Part shown: piece by piece, positions 19,798 through 28,003 of the stretch
Layout: each line of letters opens with the position of its first letter
How positions within the stretch are numbered: the first letter of the stretch is position 1
DNA from: Nonomuraea sp. NEAU-A123
GTDB lineage: Bacteria > Actinomycetota > Actinomycetes > Streptosporangiales > Streptosporangiaceae
Assembly (NCBI RefSeq): GCF_018603905.1
Contig: NZ_JAHFZZ010000002.1
Coordinates: 558,001 to 622,000 of the forward strand
Direction of reading: 5' to 3'
Length of the DNA stretch: 64,000 nucleotides
Translations under genes and position numbers: made by a program
Notes under the pieces: model-generated
Told to the model about the DNA's origin: nothing
The model's input: the letters and a program-made list of their open reading frames with translations, nothing else
Databases searched by the model: none

Positions 19798-20546
19798 ACC
19801 TGCCGACAGCGAACCTTCCTGCCTGGCTCCCGGAGATCCCCGGCGAGCAGCCGTACCCGCTGGTGTTCGCCACGGTGAGCGGCGCGCATCTCTACGGCTT
19901 CCCCTCGGCCGACTCGGACGTGGACCTGCGGGGCGTGCACGTGCTGCCGCTGCGTGAGGTCGTCGGCCTGCGCACGGGCCCGGCGACCCTCGACCGGACC
20001 TGGACGCGCGACCGCGTCGAGGTGGACCTGGTCACGCACGACCTGGCCAAGTTCTGCGGGCTGCTGCTGAACCGCAACGGCTACGTCCTGGAGCAGCTCC
20101 TCTCCCCCTTGGTCGTGTCCTCCTCCGCGCTGCACGAGGAGCTGACGGCGCTCGCGCCCGGCTGCCTGACGCGGCACCACGCCCATCACTATCTGGGGTT
20201 CGCGCGCACGCAGTGGCGGCTGTTCGAGAAGAACGGGGAGCTCAAGCCGCTGCTCTACACCTTCCGCGTCCTGGCCACCGGCATCCACCTGATGCGCACC
20301 GGGGAGCTGGACGCCGATCTGACGCACCTGTTCGGATACGTCCCGGCGTACGTGCCGGACCTGGTGGCCGCCAAGCGGGACGCCGAACACGGCCGCGCGC
20401 CCGCGATCACCGCGGCGGGCGACGACGTGGCCTCCCTGACCGCCACGCTGGAGGCGGCCAGGGACTCCTCACCGCTGCCGGAGGCCGCCACGGTCAGGAA
20501 CGCCATGCACGACCTGGTGGTCCGGGCCCGCCTCGCCACCGTGTGA
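19794..20546 (+). CDS. pol-beta-fold nucleotidyltransferase 2
   Basis: A 250-residue relative of the preceding protein. SGAHLYGFPSADSDVDLRGV (about residues 27-46) shows the same GS-like turn and DVD catalytic aspartates, with Ser-Gly replacing Gly-Ser. EVDLVTHDLAKFCGLLLNRN gives the likely third acidic residue, and KPLLYTFRVLATGIHLMRTG matches the helical RLLLSGLHL region of copy 1. The GTG start at 19794 overlaps the previous stop by four bases. Two unequal copies side by side suggest a heteromeric enzyme or two substrates. It ends the operon; the next gene is convergent. Confidence 0.87.
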   Translation: MNLPTANLPAWLPEIPGEQPYPLVFATVSGAHLYGFPSADSDVDLRGVHVLPLREVVGLRTGPATLDRTWTRDRVEVDLVTHDLAKFCGLLLNRNGYVLEQLLSPLVVSSSALHEELTALAPGCLTRHHAHHYLGFARTQWRLFEKNGELKPLLYTFRVLATGIHLMRTGELDADLTHLFGYVPAYVPDLVAAKRDAEHGRAPAITAAGDDVASLTATLEAARDSSPLPEAATVRNAMHDLVVRARLATV

Positions 20547-20564
20547 GCGGGATACCGAACCGGG

Positions 20565-21500
20565 TCAGGCGTTCGCGGGCGGCGCCGACAGGACGAGTCT
20601 GACGGCGAAGTTCCGGTAGCCGGCCCGCTCGAAGGCCCTGGCCATCGGGACGTTCACGGCGTCGGTGTCGGCGACGATCCGGTCGGCGCCGCGTTCGGCG
20701 TGCGTCCGGGTGATCTCGCCGAGCAGGTCGTCGGCGTAGCCGTGGCCGCGATGCTCGGGCACCACGCCGAGGTAGGCGACGACGGGCCCGCCGCCGTTGG
20801 CCGACGGCAGCGCCACGCCGGCGAGGTCGCCGTCCGGCGTGTACGCCAGGCGCCACCAGTCCCGGTCGCCGGGCATGCTCCGGTAGTCGGCTATGTCCTC
20901 GCGGGCCTGGGCCTCGGGGTCGGTCGTGGCCAGGGCCTGCTGGGTGTGGTGGTCGAGCGTGCCGACGGCCACGCGGCGGAACGCCTCGACGAACGCCTCG
21001 TCGTCGGCCTCCGCCCGGAACACCAGCCGGCCCGACGCCGCCGGCACCGGCGTGCCGCGGGTCCATTCGTACCGGAGCCGTTCGAGCTCGTCGGTCAGTC
21101 CGGCTCCCGCCCCGGCCTGCCACCGCCAGGCGATGGCGGCGGTGATGTCCGGGTCGTCCCGCCAGCCGTTCACCACGAACACGTGATAGGCGGGCGCGTC
21201 GCCGTACTTCTCGTGGGCGTGTCGCAGCAGGTCGGCGGCCAGTCCGACGCGGTCGGGCACCGACGGGTGGACCCAGAGGCAGTCGAGCGCGAGCGGGCGG
21301 TCGCCGTCGGGGAAGCCCCACCAGACGGCGCGGGCGAGGATCTGGCCGTCCTGTTCCGCGACCCAGATGCGGTCGTGGTGGTACTGGCCGTTCTTGAGGA
21401 AGGGGAGCAGCCGGTCGGGGTCGGCCCAGCTGATGGGCTCGTCGACGGCGCAGTCGAGCAGCAGGTCGAGGTCAGCCTCGACCGTGGAGCGGAAAAGCAC
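20565..21500 (-). CDS. GNAT N-acetyltransferase, probably two-domain
   Basis: A 311-residue protein whose second half is a clear GNAT fold: AYLGVVPEHRGHGYADDLLGEI is the acetyl-CoA-binding motif A (about residues 235-256), followed by VPMARAFERAGYRNF. The first half (residues 1-130) looks like a degenerate GNAT domain: WVAEQDGQILARAVWWGFPDG and LDCLWVHPSVPDRVGLAADLL without a full pyrophosphate loop. GNAT enzymes acetylate amines of small molecules or proteins. It faces the nucleotidyltransferase operon and is divergent from the next gene. Substrate unknown. Confidence 0.85.
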   Translation of the reverse strand: MLFRSTVEADLDLLLDCAVDEPISWADPDRLLPFLKNGQYHHDRIWVAEQDGQILARAVWWGFPDGDRPLALDCLWVHPSVPDRVGLAADLLRHAHEKYGDAPAYHVFVVNGWRDDPDITAAIAWRWQAGAGAGLTDELERLRYEWTRGTPVPAASGRLVFRAEADDEAFVEAFRRVAVGTLDHHTQQALATTDPEAQAREDIADYRSMPGDRDWWRLAYTPDGDLAGVALPSANGGGPVVAYLGVVPEHRGHGYADDLLGEITRTHAERGADRIVADTDAVNVPMARAFERAGYRNFAVRLVLSAPPANA

Positions 21501-21638
21501 GGTTCCTCCGAAGAGTTGAAGCGGACGCGTGGAGCGCCCGGAAAATACGGATCATCTCAACGCCTCCCTTCTTCCGGACTTTTCGCGGTGTGTGGGACTT
21601 TATCGCAAATGTGGTGCGAGTTCCGACAGGATAAGGAC

Positions 21639-22616
21639 GTGGGCTCCAACGAAGAAGACACGCTTCCGCTCCAGCCTCCCATCCGGCTGCCGTCCGACGG
21701 CGAACTGGTGGCGGCCGTACGAGAGACTCCCCTGGCGACCGGCCTGCTGACCGGCGAAGCCACCGACCCGGCGTTCCCGCCGGATACGGTCGAGATCTTG
21801 CGTGACGGCTCCGACGACAAGGTGCTCCAGGTGTGGGCGGACGCCTGCCGCCGCACGCTGGGCACCGACGAGGCGCTGTTCATGGAGGTGGTACGCCTCT
21901 TCCTGGGCGGCGGCCCGCTGACCGACGAGGTGCCCGCCGTCCTGACGGACCTCGGCCTGATACGGCAGGCGCCACCGCACACCCTGACCCCGCTCGGCCT
22001 CTGGGCCGCCGGGCTGGTGATCGGCACGGCGACCGGCCAGGACATCCCGGTCATGGGCTCGCTGGCCGGCCGGGACGCCGGCGCGCTGCTGCACGGCCTG
22101 CGCTCCTACCCCGAGCCGGAACGCGACGAGGAGCTCGCCGGCTGGCTGACCAGCCGGGATCGGGACGAGGCGGCGGCCGAGATCGCGGCCGCGCTCGTCG
22201 AGGCGAGCCCGCTGAGCCGGGCGGTCGGCGTGGAACTGCTCGCCACGGGACTCGGCGACGAGGGCACGCGGGTGCTCGACGGGCTGCTCGGCGAGCCGAA
22301 GCTGGGCGCCGTCGTGGCCGCCCGGCTGGGCCGCGAGGAACGGCCCCCGACGCCCGAGGAGATCGCGTGGGCGTTCGTGGACATGGCCGCGGCGCTGCTG
22401 GAGTTCGGTGGGGAGACGGCCGAGGTCATCAAGTCGGTCTCCCAGGGCATGGAGAAGGACGAGCAGGCGAGCACGATCGCCCTGCTGGCCCTCGGCGACC
22501 ATCCCTGGACGGAACGGGTGCTGCTGGTGTTCATCGATCACCATCCGGACGAGCGCGTGGTGGCGGCGGCCCGCAAGGCGCTGCGCCGGCACGGCCTGAT
22601 GGACGCCCGCGGGTAG
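21639..22616 (+). CDS. unknown protein with HEAT-like helical C-terminal part
   Basis: A 325-residue acidic, helix-rich cytoplasmic protein. No catalytic motif is visible. The C-terminal third reads like short helical repeats (AAEIAAALVEASPLSRAVGVE, then ASTIALLALGDHPWTERV and ERVVAAARKALRRHG), similar to HEAT/armadillo units, suggesting a protein-binding scaffold. GTG 21639 was chosen for the AGGATAAGGA stretch just before it; ATG 21609 in the same frame is an alternative. The TAG stop forms part of the -10 box of the following gene. I do not recognise a family. Confidence 0.75.
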   Translation: MGSNEEDTLPLQPPIRLPSDGELVAAVRETPLATGLLTGEATDPAFPPDTVEILRDGSDDKVLQVWADACRRTLGTDEALFMEVVRLFLGGGPLTDEVPAVLTDLGLIRQAPPHTLTPLGLWAAGLVIGTATGQDIPVMGSLAGRDAGALLHGLRSYPEPERDEELAGWLTSRDRDEAAAEIAAALVEASPLSRAVGVELLATGLGDEGTRVLDGLLGEPKLGAVVAARLGREERPPTPEEIAWAFVDMAAALLEFGGETAEVIKSVSQGMEKDEQASTIALLALGDHPWTERVLLVFIDHHPDERVVAAARKALRRHGLMDARG

Positions 22617-22619
22617 AGT
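22614..22619 (+). promoter_or_regulatory. leaderless -10 box overlapping an upstream stop codon
   Basis: TAGAGT begins with the TAG stop of the 21639 gene and lies 8 nt before ATG 22628, so the next gene can be read on its own leaderless mRNA. Confidence 0.5.
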
Positions 22620-22627
22620 CTTCGACG

Positions 22628-23173
22628 ATGACGAATCACACGATCACCCCGCGGCTCGGCACGCTCGGCGCGTACTCCTGCGACTGCGACGCCGACCTGC
22701 CCGACCTCATGTCGGCCGAGCTGCACGCCTCCGAGACCAACCAGTGCACCGCCTGCCTCGGCTCGGCCGAGCAGCCGGTGCTGCCCGGACTGGCGCCCGG
22801 CATCCTGCCCGGCCTCTCGCCCGGCCTGATGCGCTCCTGCACGGCCTGCGTGGCCACGGGCCGCCGCAAGGAGCAGATCGTCTGGGAGCTGGCCCACGCC
22901 GAGGCCGAACAGGTGATCACCATGAGCCTGGTGCGGGGTGTGGTGGCGGAGTTCGCCGGTCCGTTCCACCTGTCGGAGGTCGCGGACACGGTCAGGTCGG
23001 GCCTCGGCCTCCCGCCCGGCCGGCTGCCGGTGGGGCCACGAGTCCGCGACCTGCTGCTGCGACTCCAGGCGGCGGGCGAGATCACCATGCTGTCGGCTCC
23101 GGACGAGCTGCTGGACGGCGCCGACGTGGTCCTCTACCGCGATCCCCAGTGGGCCCGCACCTCCAGCCTTTAG
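22628..23173 (+). CDS. unknown protein with three Cys pairs
   Basis: A 181-residue protein. The N-terminal half has CDC near residue 19 and two CxxC pairs (NQCTACLG near 40 and RSCTACVATGRR near 70), which could bind zinc or an iron-sulfur cluster, separated by a Pro/Gly-rich LPGLAPGILPGLSPGL stretch. The second half looks like a winged-helix-type domain (FHLSEVADTVRSGLGLP, VRDLLLRLQAAGEITML). This suggests a small nucleic-acid-binding or regulatory protein, but no family is recognised. It follows the 21639 gene by 11 nt. Confidence 0.7.
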   Translation: MTNHTITPRLGTLGAYSCDCDADLPDLMSAELHASETNQCTACLGSAEQPVLPGLAPGILPGLSPGLMRSCTACVATGRRKEQIVWELAHAEAEQVITMSLVRGVVAEFAGPFHLSEVADTVRSGLGLPPGRLPVGPRVRDLLLRLQAAGEITMLSAPDELLDGADVVLYRDPQWARTSSL

Positions 23174-23203
23174 CCTTGGCCCGCGCCTTCGGCCTTGAGG
23201 GCG

Positions 23204-23992
23204 TCAAACGCGGCAGAGGATCTCGCCGTGCGTGATCGACAGCCAGCCGTCGTCCGCCGCGGCCCACGTCAGCCAGCCCTCGGAGATGCGCCGCAGATCG
23301 TCCTCCGTGGCGGCGCCCGTGGCGAGCGCCTGCTCGGCCATGGCTGACTGCCTGACCCGGTCGGCCCACATCCCGCCCCACCAGGCCCGGTCTTCCGGCG
23401 TGGCGAAGCACCAGGTGGACGAGGTGGCGGTGACGTCGTCGAAGCCCGCGGCCCTGGCCCACGACAGCAGGCGCCGCCCGGCGTCCGGCTCGCCCCCGTT
23501 GCTCCGCGCGACCCGCTGATACAGCGCCAGCCACTCGTCGAGCTCCGGCAGCAGCGGGTACCAGGCGAACGTGGCGTAGTCGCTGTCACGCGCCGCCACC
23601 AGTCCGCCCGGCTTGGTCACCCGCCGCATCTCACGCAGCGCCCGTACGGGGTCGCCGACGTGCTGGAGCACCTGGTGGGCGTGGACGACGCAGAACGTGG
23701 CGTCGGCATAGTCCAGCGCGTGCACGTCGGCGACGGCGAACTCCACGTTGCCCGCTGCTCCCACCCCGGCCCTGGTCAGCTCCAGCGCCTCCTCGGTCAC
23801 CTCGGACGCCGTCACGTGCCTGACCCGGCCCGCCAGGTCGGCCGTGATGGTACCGGGCCCGGCGCCCACGTCCAGCAGCTTCATCTGCGGCTTGAGGTGG
23901 GGCAGCAGGTACGCGGCCGAGTTCTCGGCGGTGCGCCACCGGTGGGAGCGCAGTACGGACTCGTGATGGCCATGGGTGTAGACGGCGTCCAT
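23204..23992 (-). CDS. class I SAM-dependent methyltransferase
   Basis: A 262-residue Rossmann-fold methyltransferase of the UbiE/Methyltransf_11 type. Motif I LLDVGAGPGTITADL (near residue 38) binds S-adenosylmethionine, followed by VTASEVTEEAL, FAVADVHALDYADATF and the post-motif VLQHVGDPVRALREMRRVTKPGG. ATG 23992 was chosen because AAGGAG lies 6 nt upstream; an in-frame ATG at 24046 has no such site. Substrate unknown; similar proteins methylate small molecules. It is divergent from the deformylase gene. Confidence 0.92.
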   Translation of the reverse strand: MDAVYTHGHHESVLRSHRWRTAENSAAYLLPHLKPQMKLLDVGAGPGTITADLAGRVRHVTASEVTEEALELTRAGVGAAGNVEFAVADVHALDYADATFCVVHAHQVLQHVGDPVRALREMRRVTKPGGLVAARDSDYATFAWYPLLPELDEWLALYQRVARSNGGEPDAGRRLLSWARAAGFDDVTATSSTWCFATPEDRAWWGGMWADRVRQSAMAEQALATGAATEDDLRRISEGWLTWAAADDGWLSITHGEILCRV

Positions 23993-24152
23993 CGAAACTC
24001 CTTCGTCTCGCGTCAATGACACCGACATTAGCCTCAATCTCATCATGCAAGAAGATATGTCTCATTATATGGGCGCAATCTGGTACTGATCATGTCGTTG
24101 ACGCTCGTAGACTTTGTCGCGACACATTGCGCATCCGGAGAGGGCACTGGTC

Positions 24153-24704
24153 GTGGGAGAGGTCCGGCCGATCGTTCAGGTGGGAGACCCGGTGCTGCAC
24201 GCGCCCTGCGAGCCGGTCACCCGGTTCGACGGGGCACTGGCGGCGCTGGTGGACGACATGTTCGCGAGCATGTACGCGGCCGAGGGCGTGGGCCTGGCCG
24301 CCAACCAGATCGGCGTGCCGCTGCGGGTGTTCGTGTACGACTGCCCCGACGAGAACGGCGACCGGCACAAGGGCGTCGTGGTCAACCCGACGCTCGACCT
24401 GCCCGGACTCGGCGAACGGCACCTCGACGCGGGCGAGGAGGGCTGCCTGTCGGTCCTGGGCCAGTACGCCCCGCTCCCCCGCCCCGACCACGCCACCGTG
24501 CACGGCTTCGACGCCGAGGGCGCGCCGGTCACCGTCGAGGGCACCGGCATGCTGTCCCGCTGCCTCCAGCACGAGACGGACCACCTCGACGGCTACCTCT
24601 ACATCGACCGTCTGCCGGCCAAGCGCCGCAAGCAGGTCCTGGCGGCGTACGAGCAGTCCCGCCCCGTGGGGCTGGGCTCGTCAACGGCCCACCAGACGCC
24701 GTAA
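24153..24704 (+). CDS. def: peptide deformylase
   Basis: A 183-residue metalloenzyme that removes the formyl group from the N-terminal methionine of new proteins. All three family motifs are present: [10 protein letters not shown] (motif 1), EEGCLS with the metal-binding Cys (motif 2), and QHETDHLDG with the HExxH-type histidines and catalytic Glu (motif 3). The GTG at 24153 follows GGAGAGG by 9 nt; an in-frame ATG at 24114 is less likely. It stands alone, without fmt, so it may be a second copy beside the housekeeping def-fmt pair; this is inference. Confidence 0.94.
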   Translation: MGEVRPIVQVGDPVLHAPCEPVTRFDGALAALVDDMFASMYAAEGVGLAANQIGVPLRVFVYDCPDENGDRHKGVVVNPTLDLPGLGERHLDAGEEGCLSVLGQYAPLPRPDHATVHGFDAEGAPVTVEGTGMLSRCLQHETDHLDGYLYIDRLPAKRRKQVLAAYEQSRPVGLGSSTAHQTP

Positions 24705-25059
24705 CGGCCCCCGCCACCCCGGTCCTGTCGGACCAGACTCCCAAGATTCTGGACACGTCACTCGAAGGATCTCGATAGGCAATGGCCGGCTGGCCAGAGT
24801 CGAGGTCATGACAGACATCTCCTTTCACACTCGGCGTGCTGCCGGCCTGACGAGAGCTACGTCAGAAGGCGTACCGCCCGCGTCGCCCATGAGACGACGA
24901 CAATCTCCTCGTCGTGCCTGAACCTGCTCAAGTAGGAAGCACGACGCGCCCGGCTCCGGCCGCGCAGCCGCGGATCGCGCCATACGGTCCAGCGCGCAGC
25001 GAATCGCCGCGGAACATCACTCGGGCGCGCGCATCGATGACGCATAGGAGACAAGTGCT
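24705..25059. other. 355-nt intergenic stretch
   Basis: No gene I can support. A 37-codon frame from ATG 24809 is unrecognised and probably chance. A 7-bp hairpin (ACGACGA at 24894-24900, TCGTCGT at 24909-24915) has no T-run. AGGAGA at about 25046 serves the GTG at 25060. Confidence 0.5.
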
Positions 25060-26147
25060 GTGACCGCTGTACGGTTCTCGGTGCTGGGCCCCTTACAGGT
25101 GGATCGCGACGGGACGACGATCTCCGTCCCGGGTGGCAAGATCCGGACTCTGCTCGCGACGCTCCTGCTCCGGCCCAACCAGATCGTCCCGCTCGACCTC
25201 CTCACCGAACGCCTGTGGGGCCACCGGCCGCCGAACCAGCCGCTCCGGGCCCTGCAGACCAACCTCGCGCGCCTGCGCCGGAGCCTGGACCTGGGCCCCT
25301 TGATCCTCACCGAGCCGGGCGGCTATGTCGCCCGGCTGCGGCCCGAGCAGCTCGATCTCCTCCAATTCCAGGAGCTGGTCTGGGCGGCCGACCAGGCTAA
25401 GGCGCCCACGCTGAAAGGCCGGCTCCTCCACGACGCCCTGCGGCTGTGGCGCGGCCCGGTGTGCGCCGACGTGGAATCCGAGACGCTCCACCGGATCGAC
25501 GTCCCGCCCATCACCGAGCAACGCCTTCATGTCCTCGAACGCCGCATCGACATCGACGCCAAGCTGGGCAAGGCCGCCGAGCTGACCGTGGAACTGCGGG
25601 CCTTGACCGCCGAGCTGCGCCGGCTCCACCAGACCATGCTCACGGGCCGCTACCAGGGCGAAGAGCACCCCGGAGCCGGCCGGCGAGGCCGCGAAGAACC
25701 GGCCGGGGCCCGAGAGCCCCATCGAGAGCAGAGGAACCTGCCGGAGGACGCGCCCGCGTTCGGGGCGCTGCTGCGGGCATGGCGCAAGCGGGCATGGCTG
25801 ACGCAGGAGCAACTGGCCGAACGTGCCGGCCTGAATGCCCGGACGGTACGCCGCTGGGAGAACGGCGCCACGCCACGCGACTCCTCCGTCCAGTTGCTGG
25901 CGGAGGCCCTGGAACTGGACGGCACGGAACAGGCCGTGCTGGCCCGGGCCGCCGACGCCCTCGCGGTGGAGACGGCGCGGGTCGTACCGGACACGGACCG
26001 GGAAAGCCCCGCGCCCCGCGGCAGTTGCCCGCCGACGTGCCCGTGTTCGTCGGGCGGGCGAGCGATCTGGCCGCTTTGGCCGCCGAGGCGGAGACGACCA
26101 CGGTGGTGATCACCGCGATCGCCGGCTCCGGGTCGCCGACGGTCTGA
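25060..26147 (+). pseudogene. decayed SARP / XRE-NB-ARC regulator
   Basis: The first part is an AfsR/DnrI (SARP) regulator: an OmpR-type winged helix (FSVLGPLQVDRDG to GGYVARLRPEQLDL) and the start of a bacterial transcriptional activation domain (LLHDALRLWRGPVCADV). That domain is cut: ELRALTAE jumps directly to LRRLHQTMLTGRYQ near 25612, losing roughly 45-50 residues usually present. An XRE-type helix-turn-helix (LLRAWRKRAWLTQEQLAERA, about 25765-25960) follows. Near 26010-26025 the frame shifts, and the new frame reads QLPADVPVFVGRASDLAAL and TTVVITAIAGSG, the opening of an NB-ARC ATPase, which stops at 26147 exactly where the P-loop should be. This is a remnant; the first 350 codons could still make a truncated DNA-binding protein. 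Confidence 0.8.
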
Positions 26148-26169
26148 GGCGGTGAGCGCGCGGACCCAC

Positions 26170-26175
26170 TACCGT
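26170..26175 (+). promoter_or_regulatory. possible leaderless -10 box of YjbR gene
   Basis: TACCGT, 6 nt before GTG 26182. It supports this start over the in-frame GTG at 26152. Confidence 0.4.
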
Positions 26176-26181
26176 GGGGGC

Positions 26182-26544
26182 GTGATCACGGTGGAGGACG
26201 TGCGGCGGCTGGCGAGCACGCTCCCGCGTTCGTCGGAGCATCTCATCAGGGACCGCGTCAAGTTCCGCGTCGGCTCGATCGTCTACGTGGCCTTCTCGCA
26301 TGACGAGACCCTCATGGGCTTCGGCTTCCCCAAGGAGGAGCGGGCCGCCCTGGTGGCGGCCGAGCCCGACAAGTTCCAACTGCCGCGCGAGTCCGACCTG
26401 CGGTTCAACTGGGTCGTGGCGCGGATGGCCGCCATCGACGCCGACGAGATGCGGGAGCTGGTCATCGAGGCGTGGCGGCTGGCGGTCCCGAAGAAGGTCT
26501 ACGCCGCCTACATCAGCTCAGCCGGTCCACACCGAGTCCGCTGA
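26182..26544 (+). CDS. MmcQ/YjbR family protein
   Basis: A 120-residue protein of the YjbR (cyaY-like fold) family. The opening VEDVRRLASTLPRSSEHL, the central KFRVGSIVYVAFS, and the end FNWVVARMAAIDADEMRELVIEAWRLAVPKK are characteristic. Members are often called DNA-binding, but their role is not established. GTG 26182 was chosen to match the usual family start and a TACCGT box; GTG 26152 would add ten residues. The 3' end overlaps the convergent unknown gene by 32 nt. Confidence 0.85.
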   Translation: MITVEDVRRLASTLPRSSEHLIRDRVKFRVGSIVYVAFSHDETLMGFGFPKEERAALVAAEPDKFQLPRESDLRFNWVVARMAAIDADEMRELVIEAWRLAVPKKVYAAYISSAGPHRVR

Positions 26545-27376
26545 TCAGCAGGCGTTCCTTGCGGTTGCCGAGCAGGCGGGCCGTCCAGTCGACGAAGCCC
26601 CCGTCGCCCAGTTCCACGCCGTCCGCGTAGATCTTGAAGCACAGCCCCGAGTAGTAGCCGCGCCCGGACTCCCGTCCCGGGTCGTCCGTCGCGTCCAGCC
26701 CGGCCGACACGTGCGCGAAGCGGGGGTCGAGGACGGTGACGCGGACCTCCGGCTCGGCGATGCCGCAGGCCCGGACGGCGTCCGTCAGCAGGCGCAGGTG
26801 CTCGGCCAGGTGACGGCGTTCGAACGCCAGGTTGCCGGTGTCGCGGTCGGCCGACACCAGCGCGAACAGGCCGAAATGCGCGTACGCGCCCGCGCCCGCG
26901 AACTGCTGCGCCCGCACCACGCGCTGGAAGGCGGCCAGCCGGACCGGGCCGGGCGAGCCGCGCCGCCGGACGGCCGCCTCCAGGGCTAGGGCGTTCGTCG
27001 GGTCGGCCGCGACCTCGGTGTTCCTGATCGTGCTGATCACCTTGTTCTGGTCCACGGTGGCCGGCGCCGAGTGCGCGCCGAGCGGCGCGACGGGTGACAG
27101 CGTGACCAGCTCGAAGCCGGCCGGTACGACCGACAGCACCGCGTCCTCGGCCCGGCGCAGGCGCTCGAACGGCACCACGGACGGCCCCACGAACCGGTCA
27201 CTGGTGTAGCGGCGGAGCACGTCGGCCGGCGCCAGAGCACGCGCCCTGACCCGCATGACCTCGAGCAGCAGCGTGGTGAGGTCGGCGCCGGAGAGCCGCT
27301 CGGCCAGCACGTCGAGGATCTCGGGACCGCCCGCCTGCCGCAGCACCCGCCGCAAAGCTGTTGATTCATCGCCCAT
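26513..27376 (-). CDS. unknown cytoplasmic protein, about 287 aa
   Basis: A 287-residue protein I do not recognise. It opens MGDESTALRRVLRQAGGPEI and has PFERLRRAEDAVLSVVP, APATVDQNKVISTIRNTEV, AADPTNALALEAAVRRR and GRGYYSGLCFKIYADGVELG. The last segment, with a Gly-rich turn and a described-like strand pair, recalls the GxYY(D/S)G strand of class II histidyl-tRNA synthetase-like folds, and VRLAAFQRVVRAQQF, RHLAEHLRLLTDAVRACG fit such a fold, but this is a weak resemblance. No membrane segment. Convergent overlap with YjbR and divergent from the methyltransferase. Confidence 0.75.
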   Translation of the reverse strand: MGDESTALRRVLRQAGGPEILDVLAERLSGADLTTLLLEVMRVRARALAPADVLRRYTSDRFVGPSVVPFERLRRAEDAVLSVVPAGFELVTLSPVAPLGAHSAPATVDQNKVISTIRNTEVAADPTNALALEAAVRRRGSPGPVRLAAFQRVVRAQQFAGAGAYAHFGLFALVSADRDTGNLAFERRHLAEHLRLLTDAVRACGIAEPEVRVTVLDPRFAHVSAGLDATDDPGRESGRGYYSGLCFKIYADGVELGDGGFVDWTARLLGNRKERLLISGLGVDRLS

Positions 27377-27397
27377 CGGACAAGCATGATCGTGCTC

Positions 27398-28003
27398 ATG
27401 GCCGAGCGCGACTGGAATACCTGGCACGACCACTACGACACGCCCGGCTCCTCTCTGGCCAGACGCCTGGCCGTGGTCCGCGAACACGTCCGGCTGGCGC
27501 TCGACGCGGGCGCCGAACGGGTGGTGAGCCTGTGCGCCGGGCAGGGCCGCGACCTGCTGCCCGTGCTGGCCGCCCACCCCCGCCGGGACCGCGTACGCGC
27601 CAGGCTGGTGGAGCTCGACGAGGACAACGCCCGGATCGCCGAGCGCGCCGCGCCCGGCGGCGTCGAGGTGGTGTGCGGCGACGCCGCGCTGACCGACGCC
27701 TACGTGGGCGCCGTACCCGCCGATCTGGTTCTCGCCTGCGGGATCTTCGGCAACGTCAGCGACGCCGACGTCCGGCGTACGGTCGCCACGCTGCCCCGGC
27801 TCTGCGCGCCCGGCGCGACCGTGATCTGGACCAGGGGCCGGCACGCGCCCGACCTGTTGCCGGCGATCTGCGACTGGTTCGAGGAGGACGGGTTCGAGCG
27901 GGTAAGCCTGGACAGCGACGGCCGCTACGGCGTCGGCGTGCACCGCTACGCCGGTCCGCCCAGGCCGCTGGAGCCGGGCGTGCGGATGTTCACCTTCCTT
28001 TAG
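27398..28003 (+). CDS. SAM-dependent methyltransferase, class I
   Basis: A 201-residue methyltransferase-fold protein. Motif I is VVSLCAGQGRDLLPVLA (near residue 36), followed by the acidic ribose-binding LVELDEDNARIAE, VVCGDAAL, and LVLACGIFGNVSDADV. The CAGQGRDL variant is typical of a small actinobacterial group with unknown substrates. ATG 27398 (MAERDWNTWHDHYDTPGSSL) was preferred to ATG 27386 because the conserved part begins there. Its stop codon overlaps that of the convergent beta-lactamase-like gene by 4 nt. Confidence 0.85.
   Translation: MAERDWNTWHDHYDTPGSSLARRLAVVREHVRLALDAGAERVVSLCAGQGRDLLPVLAAHPRRDRVRARLVELDEDNARIAERAAPGGVEVVCGDAALTDAYVGAVPADLVLACGIFGNVSDADVRRTVATLPRLCAPGATVIWTRGRHAPDLLPAICDWFEEDGFERVSLDSDGRYGVGVHRYAGPPRPLEPGVRMFTFL

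Noticed and set aside
24894..24915. 7-bp hairpin as terminator of the deformylase gene
   Set aside because: Short stem, 8-nt loop and no T-run, 190 nt past the stop.
24809..24921. 37-codon frame MTDISFHTRRAAGLTRATSE upstream of the SARP remnant
   Set aside because: No ribosome site and no recognisable sequence; likely chance.
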